64,000 nt of DNA. It comes from Armatimonadota bacterium. Lineage in GTDB: Bacteria; Armatimonadota; Zipacnadia; UBA1398; JAKPQA01. Positions within the stretch are counted from its first letter, which is position 1. Each line of letters begins with the position of its first letter. The stretch lies in contig JAKPQA010000074.1 of assembly GCA_029547025.1 (NCBI GenBank), positions 1 to 64,000 of the forward strand. The letters run 5' to 3'. The notes below the pieces were generated by a model. It saw only the letters and a list, made by a program, of their open reading frames with translations, was not told where the DNA came from and searched no databases. Made by a program: the position numbers and the translations under genes. Of this stretch, positions 55,112-62,918 are shown piece by piece.

Positions 55112-56038
55112 ATGACTTCCCGCGAGCGTGTTCTCACGACCATCGCCCGCCGCGAACCCGATCGCGTGCCCTACAACCTGCGCCCTTCCCACGAGCTACT
55201 CCTGCAGTTCCGTGCACACGTGGGCGAGGGCGACTTCGCCGACCACTTCGGCCATGATGTCCGGTATGTGAGCCTGGCACTCCCCGAGAGGCCCGCCCAC
55301 GTCCCGGAAGACCAGTGGACGCCCACCCCAACGCCCGCTGACATCGCCGCAACAGCCGTCGCCACCGCCCGACTTCACGGTCGCGGGCTGGCCGTCTGCG
55401 GGGCCTACGCGTGCGGCGTGTTCGAGCAGGCCAAAGCCTGGCTCGGTGACGAGGGCGCCCTCGTGGCGCCTTTCGAGGACCCCGCCGGCCTTGCGCGAAC
55501 GCTCGACCGGATCACCGAATGGAAAGCCTCCATCTACGGCGCCTACGCAGAGGCTGGCGTCGACATCGTCTGGATGGGCGATGACCTCGGAAGCCAGCGC
55601 TCACTCGTCATGAGCCCCGAGCACTACCGCCAGTGGTACCGTCCACGACACCAGGAGCTCGTCGAGCATATCCGCTGGCGCGGCCCGTCGGCCCAGATCG
55701 CCTTCCACTGCTGCGGGCACGTCACGCCGCTGATCCCCGATCTGATCGAGATGGGCATCGACGTGCTCGAAGCGGTCCAGGCCGAGGCCATGGACATCGC
55801 TCAACTCAAGCGCGAGTTCGGACGCGACATCAGCTTCTGGGGTGGGGTAGGGGCCCAGAGCATCCTCGCCCGGACCGAGCCCGACGAGGTGATGGCCGGC
55901 GTCCGGGATGCCCTGGCCATCATGGCCCCCGGCGGCGGCTACATCGCCGCCCCGTGTCACACCCTCACCGACGAGGTCCCTTGGGCCAGCGTCATCGCGT
56001 TCCATGAAGCCGTCGTGCGATTTGGAGGATATGGGTAG
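55112..56038 (+). CDS. Uroporphyrinogen decarboxylase (URO-D) fold protein, methyltransferase-like
   Basis: 308 aa, ATG 55112. It shares SRERVLTTIARREPDRVPYN, the GSQRSLVMSPEHYRQWYRP segment, FHCCGHV and GGGYIAAPCHTLTD with MtaA/MtbA-like and HemE-like proteins. Unlike the paralogue at 4656, it has both the His-x-Cys pair (FHCC) and a downstream Cys (APCHT), the layout of the zinc site in corrinoid:thiol methyltransferases. Its stop TAG is immediately followed by the ATG of the amidohydrolase, so the pair is translationally coupled and probably acts on one pathway. No haem or methanogenesis genes are nearby. Confidence 0.85.
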   Translation: MTSRERVLTTIARREPDRVPYNLRPSHELLLQFRAHVGEGDFADHFGHDVRYVSLALPERPAHVPEDQWTPTPTPADIAATAVATARLHGRGLAVCGAYACGVFEQAKAWLGDEGALVAPFEDPAGLARTLDRITEWKASIYGAYAEAGVDIVWMGDDLGSQRSLVMSPEHYRQWYRPRHQELVEHIRWRGPSAQIAFHCCGHVTPLIPDLIEMGIDVLEAVQAEAMDIAQLKREFGRDISFWGGVGAQSILARTEPDEVMAGVRDALAIMAPGGGYIAAPCHTLTDEVPWASVIAFHEAVVRFGGYG

Positions 56039-56857
56039 ATGAGGATTTGGGACTGCCACTGCCACGCCCGAGGCAACGAGACCGCCGACCAGGTCCTGCG
56101 CTGGATGGACGACGCCAGGATCGACCGCATCAACCTCTTCGCCCGCTATCCCGGTCCGGTAGACGGCCAGTACCGTCGCGACGACGCTCATGAGTCCATC
56201 GACCACATCGCCCAGATCCAGGCCGCCGATCCCGACCGCATCTACGGCCTGATCTGGGCCGAGCCGCGCACACCGGGCATGGTCGAGGAGATCGAGTACG
56301 GCATCGTCGAGAAGGGCCTGCGTGGGATCAAGATGATCCCGCGCCACTGGTCGCCCACCGACGAGATGCTCTTCCCCATCTACGAAAAGATGCAGGCCCT
56401 CAGGAAGCCGATCCAATTCCACTCGGGCATCCTCTATGGCTTCGAAGACAGCTCGCGCTTCTGCCAACCGGTGCTCTACGAGGTGCTCGTCAACTTCCCC
56501 GGCCTGCGGTTCTCCTTGGCCCACATCGGTTGGCCGTGGGTCGATGAGTGCATCGCCGTGTTCGGCCGCTTCCGCGCGGCCGTCGGCTACCAGACCGCCA
56601 ACTGCCAGATGTGGGTGGACACGTGCCGCGGCACGCCGGACGCTTGGCGCGAAGAGGCCCTCCGCAAGACCATCGCCTTCTGCGGCTCGGAGCACGTGAT
56701 GTTCGGAGTCGACGCCACGCCGGCAACCTTGGTCGGAAACGCTCCGGTGCACGTGGCCAAGGACTTGGCCCTCTTGCGCGACATCATCGGCCTCAGCGAG
56801 ACTCAGATCGACCAGTTCTTCTGGGGTGCCTGTGAAGCGTTCTACTCGCCCCAGTAG
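56039..56857 (+). CDS. Amidohydrolase family (Amidohydro_2) metal-dependent hydrolase
   Basis: 272 aa; ATG 56039 directly follows the URO-D stop, with GGAGGAT inside that gene as ribosome site. The metal motif is DCHCHARG at the N-terminus. Other barrel landmarks are GIKMIPRHWSP with the bridging-type Lys position, PIQFHSGILYG, LAHIGWPWVDE and MFGVDATPA with the terminal Asp. The family covers decarboxylases (ACMSD-like) and hydrolases of lactones and amides. The zero-base spacing from a URO-D-fold gene suggests a joint catabolic step; the substrate is unknown. Confidence 0.88.
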   Translation: MRIWDCHCHARGNETADQVLRWMDDARIDRINLFARYPGPVDGQYRRDDAHESIDHIAQIQAADPDRIYGLIWAEPRTPGMVEEIEYGIVEKGLRGIKMIPRHWSPTDEMLFPIYEKMQALRKPIQFHSGILYGFEDSSRFCQPVLYEVLVNFPGLRFSLAHIGWPWVDECIAVFGRFRAAVGYQTANCQMWVDTCRGTPDAWREEALRKTIAFCGSEHVMFGVDATPATLVGNAPVHVAKDLALLRDIIGLSETQIDQFFWGACEAFYSPQ

Positions 56858-56983
56858 CCGGCCGCTGCCATCCCGAGCGCGTCGCCTGTACGCCAAGGCC
56901 GGCGAATGGCACACGGCGAAAGGATCCGGCGACGTCTCCTGGCGCGGGTTGCGAGCCGCCGCGCCCCCATATCGGAGGTCCCC

Positions 56984-59900
56984 ATGGAGGTCGCTCTCGC
57001 TGGTCTGCTCGCCGCCGCTCTGGCGTGGGGCGTCGCGCCGCCCAGTGAAGTGGCCTGCGGGTCGATGGCGCTGGACTTCGACGCCGTCACGGGTCAGTGG
57101 TGCGGCTGGTCGGAGAACGGCCGGGAGCTCCTGTCTCCCTCAACTCGACCTGATGTTACCGTGGCCGGCCCGGAACTCGAATGGCCGGCACCCGGCTTGT
57201 GGCAGGCCGATGAGCCCGTCGCCATCGTGGAGCAGGGCGTATACCGCGTCTCCGTCCGCCGGCACGCCGGAGACTGGACGCTGACCACCCAGTTCGAGGC
57301 ATACCCGGACGAGAGGCGCCTGGTCCGAAGCGTCACACTCCGCTGGAATGGGGCGGCCACGCTTCGCACCCACCAGGTAACCTTGCGCGTGCCTGGCCTC
57401 AGCCTGGGTGACTCGCAATCCGCCGTCGGCTGCCTACCCGGCGCCTACCCACCCCACGAGTTCCCTCTGGCAATCGACGGGCCGTCGCGGGCCGAACTCG
57501 AACCGGGGTGGACGTGGTCTGAGACCGGCTGCGCCTACGTGCGCTCGGACGCCGCCGGCCTTTCGGTGCTCGGCGCTTACCGGCTCGAGGACGACCGCGC
57601 GCGCGTGAGCCTCGAGACGGGCCAGGGCGGGCCGGCGCTCGTGCACCATTTCGAGGTGGTGGCCCGGCTCGCGCCGGGCAGCGAGATCACGGTCGGCTCC
57701 CAGTGTCTGCAGCTGGCGGAGCCAGACCTGCCAGCGATCCGCGAGGCGGGGGCAAGCCTGTCGGAACGGGTCAACTTCGGACCGCCGCCTGACCGGCCCC
57801 AATGGCTCGACGGAGCCGTGCTCTACGAGGTCCACCCCTGGGGCCGACTCGAGGCCTGGGGCGCCGGCGACCGCGGCGACCGGTTCCCGAGTCTCGAAAC
57901 CCAGTTGCCTTACCTGAAGAGCCTGGGCGTCAGCGCCCTCTGGCTCCTGCCCGTGACCGAGAAGCCCCCGTGGGTCTACTACCTGCCGAAGCTGCGGGAG
58001 ATCGACCCCGACGTGGGCACGCTCGCCGAGCTCGCCTCCATGATCCGCGCCGGCCACGGCCTCGGCATACGCACGCTCATGGACATCGTCACCTACGGCG
58101 TCGCGCCCGATAGCCCCGACGTGGCCCATCTGCCCGACACCGTGTGGTGTCTCGATGAGAATGGCGAGCGCCAGAAGGCCTGGGGTGGTACCGTCATGGC
58201 CGCGGACTGCTCCAACTCGGACTGGAATGCCCACATCGTCGACCTGGGCTCCTACTGGGTGCGCGAGACGGGCTGCGATGGCTACCGGCTCGACTGTGGT
58301 GGCGCCGGCCAGGTGCCCAACTACAGCCCGAAAGCCCACCCCAAAGCCAACCGGGCCATGCTCGCCGGCGGGGTCCGGCAGAACGCCCTACTGCGGGCCG
58401 CGATCCGCGCCATCAACCCCGATGCGGTCCTCTTGCCCGAGGCGGGCGCTACCGGGAACTTCCGCTCGGCCGACATGCTGTTCGACTACCCCTTCTATAT
58501 GGCGTGTCGCGAGCTGACACGGGAGCCCGACACCGGCCTCGCCGTCACCCGGCTTCGCGACTGGCTCGCCGCGCAGCAGATCACCCACTCGCTGCGCCAG
58601 CAACTCTCGATGGTGCGTTTTCTGGAGCTGCACGACACCGTCTCGGCGCAGGAGTTCTTTGGTCTCGGCCCATCGCAGGCCCTGACCGCGCTGAGCACCT
58701 TCATCCCCGGGGTGCTCCTCCTCCAGCAGGAGCAGGAGATCGGCATGGCCGAGGAGCTTCGCCAGTGGCTGCAGCTCCGGCACGAACTCCCCGAGCTCGG
58801 CAGGGGCGAGGCCGACTACCGGGGCGTCACCGTCGACGACCCGCGCGTGCTCGCCTTCACGCGGCGGTCGGTCGACGGGGCCTCCATCGTCCTGGTCAAC
58901 TTCGCCCCGGTGGCGCTGTCGTGCCACGTCCGCTGGCAGGAGGACCTCACCGAGGTGTTCCCCGAGGCCACCGATGCACTCACCGGCGCGGCCGTCGCGG
59001 ATGGGCAACCGATCACCGTGCCCGCGTACCGCCCGATCGTCATCGCGCTCCGGCGGGACGGAGCCGGGCCGCGACCTCGCATCCCCTCGCGCGAAGCGAC
59101 GCCCGGCCCCCTCTGGGCCGCCGCGCCCGAAGTCGCTCCCCTCGGCGATGGCCTCGAGCGTCATACCGTCCGCGTGACCGGCGCCACCGAATGGTTCGTC
59201 CTCACCACCGAGGGGTTCGCCATGGACGAGTTCGTCGATCGCCATCGGGGCACGAAGCCGGGCGAGACGCACGTCGATGCCGTGCCGCCTTTGGCCCGCG
59301 TGTGGCGGCCACTCGAGAACCGCCTCTGGGACGGCCCCGGCCCCACCGGGTTTGGCCTGGCCGGAGCCGCCGGAGACGCCGTGTGGCTCCCCATCACCGA
59401 TCGCGAGGCACTCCGCGGCGCCCGGATCGAGGCTGACTCGCCGGCCGGCGGCGACGTCCGCCTGGTGATCGACGCCCCCGCAGGGGCCCAACCCTTCGAG
59501 ATCGCCGAGACGACCCGCGACGAGCTGCTGAGCATGGCGCGAGTCGCACGACCCCCCGCATCGGCCGCGCGCGTCGAGGTCGACCCGCTCTTCGTCCGCG
59601 TCTCGAACGGCCACTACACCGCCAGCATGGCGCGCCGGCACGGCGGCGTCCTCGCGGGGCTCTGCGCACCCGGCGGCAAGCCCCTTCTGGCCGGCATGGC
59701 CGACGTCTACACGGACTGGGGGCTATTCGAGAGAGGCATCCGCATCGCCAGCGAGTGGGAGACGAGCCCGCGTATGTCCATCCGCGAGGCGCACGGCGCG
59801 GCCGAGGTGACCTTCGAGGGCGCCCTCCGCCGGCCCTCTTGGAACGGCGTGGCGGCGGGACCCGTGGCCGATCCCGTCGTGCGCTACACGCTGACCTACC

Positions 59901-60304
59901 GCGCAGATGACTCGGACACCCTCCATGTCTCGCTGACCGTCCGCCCCACCACAGACCGGCCGGATACGAACGCCTTCTTCGCGCTGCGGATTCCCTTCGC
60001 AGCCACGGCTTGGTCGGTGACCGGGGCGACGCAGGAGCTCTCCGGTGACGTCGGCACGCACCCCGGCCAGCGCATCTACCAGGCCCGCGAGGTCACCACC
60101 GGCCGCGATGGTGTTCGCATCCGCCTGAGCGGCGACGCCGGCACGGTCACGCTCTCCGAGGACGGAATCGCCCAGAACCCCTTCCTACTCGACGGCGGCC
60201 CGAGCACCATCCACCTCTTCTTCGCCCTGCTCGACGGCCAGGCCGTCACCTTGCCCGCCAATACGGACCGGACGGCAACGGCTCGCATCGAAGTGGGCCA
60301 GTAG
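56984..60304 (+). CDS. Secreted GH13-like glycoside hydrolase with extra sandwich domains
   Basis: 1106 aa from ATG 56984, with CGGAGG six bases upstream and a signal peptide (MEVALAGLLAAALAWGVA). A large N-terminal beta domain (about 25-270) precedes an alpha-amylase-type barrel: DGAVLYEVHPWG start, region I DIVTYG, region II GYRLDCGG with nucleophile Asp 437, region III LLPEAG with Glu 486, and region IV LELHDT with Asp 551. The first Asn-His pair of regions I and IV is altered, so specificity may be unusual. The C-terminal 400 residues are further beta-sandwiches (FVRVSNGHYTASMARRHGG). Downstream lies a 250-base gap. Confidence 0.75.
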   Translation: MEVALAGLLAAALAWGVAPPSEVACGSMALDFDAVTGQWCGWSENGRELLSPSTRPDVTVAGPELEWPAPGLWQADEPVAIVEQGVYRVSVRRHAGDWTLTTQFEAYPDERRLVRSVTLRWNGAATLRTHQVTLRVPGLSLGDSQSAVGCLPGAYPPHEFPLAIDGPSRAELEPGWTWSETGCAYVRSDAAGLSVLGAYRLEDDRARVSLETGQGGPALVHHFEVVARLAPGSEITVGSQCLQLAEPDLPAIREAGASLSERVNFGPPPDRPQWLDGAVLYEVHPWGRLEAWGAGDRGDRFPSLETQLPYLKSLGVSALWLLPVTEKPPWVYYLPKLREIDPDVGTLAELASMIRAGHGLGIRTLMDIVTYGVAPDSPDVAHLPDTVWCLDENGERQKAWGGTVMAADCSNSDWNAHIVDLGSYWVRETGCDGYRLDCGGAGQVPNYSPKAHPKANRAMLAGGVRQNALLRAAIRAINPDAVLLPEAGATGNFRSADMLFDYPFYMACRELTREPDTGLAVTRLRDWLAAQQITHSLRQQLSMVRFLELHDTVSAQEFFGLGPSQALTALSTFIPGVLLLQQEQEIGMAEELRQWLQLRHELPELGRGEADYRGVTVDDPRVLAFTRRSVDGASIVLVNFAPVALSCHVRWQEDLTEVFPEATDALTGAAVADGQPITVPAYRPIVIALRRDGAGPRPRIPSREATPGPLWAAAPEVAPLGDGLERHTVRVTGATEWFVLTTEGFAMDEFVDRHRGTKPGETHVDAVPPLARVWRPLENRLWDGPGPTGFGLAGAAGDAVWLPITDREALRGARIEADSPAGGDVRLVIDAPAGAQPFEIAETTRDELLSMARVARPPASAARVEVDPLFVRVSNGHYTASMARRHGGVLAGLCAPGGKPLLAGMADVYTDWGLFERGIRIASEWETSPRMSIREAHGAAEVTFEGALRRPSWNGVAAGPVADPVVRYTLTYRADDSDTLHVSLTVRPTTDRPDTNAFFALRIPFAATAWSVTGATQELSGDVGTHPGQRIYQAREVTTGRDGVRIRLSGDAGTVTLSEDGIAQNPFLLDGGPSTIHLFFALLDGQAVTLPANTDRTATARIEVGQ

Positions 60305-60554
60305 GGCGTGGACGCAAGCAACACAGATCCGCAAGAGAGGAGGGGACAGGGCGCCATTGGCGGTAACTTGGGCCCAGGTGGTGCGCCGAAGGCCCGTACG
60401 CCGCACCGCCCCTCCACGACCGCGTCCACGGGCCGATGGAGCCCGATGTGACCGTCATGCCTCCCGGCCCCCCGGGCACTGACGGCTAGCGGCGCGCAGG
60501 GGGGATCGCGAAGCGCGTCTGGCTGATCGGGCGCGCGGCAATGGAGTCCACGGA
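60305..60554. other. 250-base gap with a repeat and a long-range inverted repeat
   Basis: It holds copy 3 of CATTGGCGGTAAC (60354-60366), an inverted pair CGTGGACGC (60306-60314) and GCGTCCACG (60421-60429), and a GGTGCG/CGCACC pair between them. No gene is supported. The 3' end carries GGAG for the next start. Confidence 0.5.
60354..60366 (+). repeat. Intergenic repeat CATTGGCGGTAAC, copy 3
   Basis: Identical 13-mer to the copies at 52948 and 53188, followed by TTGGGCCC. It lies inside the 60306/60429 inverted-repeat arms. Confidence 0.5.
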
Positions 60555-62726
60555 ATGGATGACCGCCTTGTGACGCTGTGTGGCCTGCCCATGGCGATGC
60601 TCGCGGCCGGCGCGGCCGGTCTGGGGACGCCCTGGTATCAGCAGGCGCTCGTCGGGATGGAGGTCGGCCCCACCGGCGCCCAGTTCGGCGCCGAGGGCGG
60701 CGACCCGCTCTATGCGGCGCGGTTCAACGGCAGCGAGATCGTCCGGCGATGCCGCGAGGCGGGAAGCGAGTACGTGGTAGTCTGGGCCCGCGATGGAGTC
60801 TATGCATACTACGACTCGGCCGTCCAGCCCAAAGCGCCTGGCCTCAGAGAGCGCGACGTTCTGCGTGAGGCGGTGCGGGAAGGGCGCCGCCTCGGTATGC
60901 CCATCATCGCTTACTGCGTGCTCCAGTACCCCACGACGGCTCTTGCGGAGCACCCGGAGTGGGCCATGCGCGACGCCGATGGCAAACCCATCCCAGACCG
61001 GGTGTGCTTCAACAGCCCCTACCGGGAGCACGTCAAAGACCTGCTCAAAGAGATGCTCGCCTATGGGATCGACGGGTTCCACCTCGACATGGTCGACCAG
61101 GGCTTCGGCCCGCCCCACGGATGCTGGTGCGACCACTGCGCCCGGCTCTACGAGGCCCGCTATGGTGCGGCCATGCCCACCGGCGTCACGTGGGACGAGA
61201 GCTGGAACCGGATGCTCGAACTCCGGTATGAGACGAGCGCCGGCTTCGAGCGCGAGCTCACGCAGTTCATCCGCTCCGAGGCCCCGGGCGTCACCGTCGA
61301 CTACAACTACCACGGCAACCCTCCCTTCTCATGGGAGGTGGGCCAGAGACCGGTCCAGCACGCCGTGAACGGCGACTTCGTGACGGGCGAGACGGGCATC
61401 TGGGGCTTCAGCGCCCTCACCACGGGCCTCAATGTCGAGATCTACCGGGCGGCCACCCCCGGCAGACCCGTACAGGTGGCGATGCAGCGCGGCGTGAGGA
61501 TGTACCACGACCAGACGACCCGACCGCTTGCCGACATGCAGTGGGAGTTGTACACGCTCCTGGCCCACGGCGCCTTCGTGACCATGGTCGACAAGACGGC
61601 GTACGATGGATGGCTCGACCCGGTCGCGTACGAGCGGATCGGCGAGCTGTTCGCTGAGGCGCGCCGCCGCCGCGACGAGTTTGGTCATGCGCCCGTCGCT
61701 GACGTAGCACTCTGGTTCAGCGACAGGAGCCGCGACTGGTACGGGCGCCAGGATCCGAGCCGGTACTTCGCCGGCTTCCTCGGCGCGCACAAGGCCATGA
61801 CCTACGAGCACCTGCCATGGTCCGTCGTCCTCGAGGAGAACGCGTCCCTCGCGACCCTGAAGCAGACCCCGGTGGTGCTGCTACCCAACGCGGCCATCGT
61901 CGGCGAGGCCACCGTCCGCCTTCTCAGCGACTACGTGACTGGCGGCGGCAACCTCATCGTCACGGGCATCTCCGGCTGCTTCGACCACATGGGACAACCG
62001 CGCCCCCACTCGGCCCTCGAGAACCTCATCGGCGGGCGCTTGGTGCGGCCCCTCGAGTCCCGAGACAACCACGTCCGGTTTGCCCGGGGACAGGGTCCGG
62101 AGGCACTCACGGCGGGCCTGCGCCCTGATTGGCCATTCCTCGTCGAAGGCCCCGCAGTGGTGTACGAGGCGACCGAGGCGACCGCCATCGGCGAGTTGCT
62201 CGCACCGCACCGCACCGTCCGCCAGATCCAGGGTGTGGAGGACACGGCTTGGCCCATGAGCGCCGGCGAAACAGTGGGACCGGCAGCGCTCCTGAACCAG
62301 CTGGGCAGCGGCCAGGTCCTCACCCTGGCATGCTCGCCCGACGCAGCCACATCCGGCGAGCACCCGATCGTCGAGGCACGACGGCTCCTCGCGAACGCGG
62401 TTCGCCTTCTCGCTCCGGAACCGAGAGTCAGGGTGGACGCTCCGGTGACGGTCGAGGTGGTCGTTCGCGACGACCCGGAGCGACGGATTCTGCGGGTGCA
62501 CCTGATCGGGTACTCCGCACCCCCGCAGACACTCCCCGCCCGCAACCGCCCGTACGTACTGCCAGGCCTGATGGAGGAGCCGCCAATCTACGAGGCAACC
62601 GTAACTCTGCGCGATAGGCCCCGAAGCCTGCGGGTGGTGGGGCGGGCTGACCCACCCAGGCGCGACGGGCGCCGTATCGCCCTGACGGTCAGAGACACCC
62701 ACGCCGTCCTCGTGGTCGGCTACTGA
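60555..62726 (+). CDS. Secreted TIM-barrel glycoside hydrolase with trimerisation-like domain
   Basis: 723 aa; ATG 60555 has GGAG eight bases upstream. A weak signal segment (MAMLAAGAAGLG) opens the protein. The barrel shows VVWARDGVYAYYDS, GIDGFHLDMVDQGFGPPHGCWCDHCARLYEARYG and TVDYNYHGNPPFSW; the Cys-x-x-Cys-type CWCDHC after the FHLDM strand is typical of an uncharacterised clan near GH29/GH42. The second half (about 385-600) resembles the Rossmann-like beta-galactosidase trimerisation domain (VVLLPNAAIVGEATVRLLSDYVTGGGNLIVTG). A small C-terminal sandwich follows. Substrate unknown. Confidence 0.68.
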   Translation: MDDRLVTLCGLPMAMLAAGAAGLGTPWYQQALVGMEVGPTGAQFGAEGGDPLYAARFNGSEIVRRCREAGSEYVVVWARDGVYAYYDSAVQPKAPGLRERDVLREAVREGRRLGMPIIAYCVLQYPTTALAEHPEWAMRDADGKPIPDRVCFNSPYREHVKDLLKEMLAYGIDGFHLDMVDQGFGPPHGCWCDHCARLYEARYGAAMPTGVTWDESWNRMLELRYETSAGFERELTQFIRSEAPGVTVDYNYHGNPPFSWEVGQRPVQHAVNGDFVTGETGIWGFSALTTGLNVEIYRAATPGRPVQVAMQRGVRMYHDQTTRPLADMQWELYTLLAHGAFVTMVDKTAYDGWLDPVAYERIGELFAEARRRRDEFGHAPVADVALWFSDRSRDWYGRQDPSRYFAGFLGAHKAMTYEHLPWSVVLEENASLATLKQTPVVLLPNAAIVGEATVRLLSDYVTGGGNLIVTGISGCFDHMGQPRPHSALENLIGGRLVRPLESRDNHVRFARGQGPEALTAGLRPDWPFLVEGPAVVYEATEATAIGELLAPHRTVRQIQGVEDTAWPMSAGETVGPAALLNQLGSGQVLTLACSPDAATSGEHPIVEARRLLANAVRLLAPEPRVRVDAPVTVEVVVRDDPERRILRVHLIGYSAPPQTLPARNRPYVLPGLMEEPPIYEATVTLRDRPRSLRVVGRADPPRRDGRRIALTVRDTHAVLVVGY

Positions 62727-62736
62727 GCGCGCGACC

Positions 62737-62910
62737 ATGGCCTGGGGGCCATCCCCATCCCGCCGACCCTGAGCCGCCGCGTTCACGCGGCGTGACGAAG
62801 GGCGGCGGGACCGCTGCCCAGCGGTCGGTGTGCGGGAAGGCCGAGGAGCGCCTCGGCAACCAGGGCCATGGGCCGACATGACCCCAACGCCCGGCCAGTG
62901 CCCCTGGCCG
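62737..62910. other. Array of five small hairpins in a convergent gap
   Basis: Five perfect stem-loops occur in 174 bases: ATGGCC-TGGG-GGCCAT (62737-62752), CGCCGCG-TTCA-CGCGGCG (62775-62792), GACCGCT-GCCC-AGCGGTC (62809-62826), GCCGAGG-AGCG-CCTCGGC (62840-62857) and CGGCCAG-TGCCC-CTGGCCG (62892-62910). The stems are six or seven pairs with four- or five-base loops, and the sequences differ. The position between convergent stops suggests stacked terminators; a structured RNA is an alternative. Confidence 0.65.
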
Positions 62911-62918
62911 CTCTCCCC

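Noticed and set aside
55601-56914. 437-aa minus-strand ORF
   Set aside because: It is antisense to the URO-D/amidohydrolase pair and lacks any recognisable motif.
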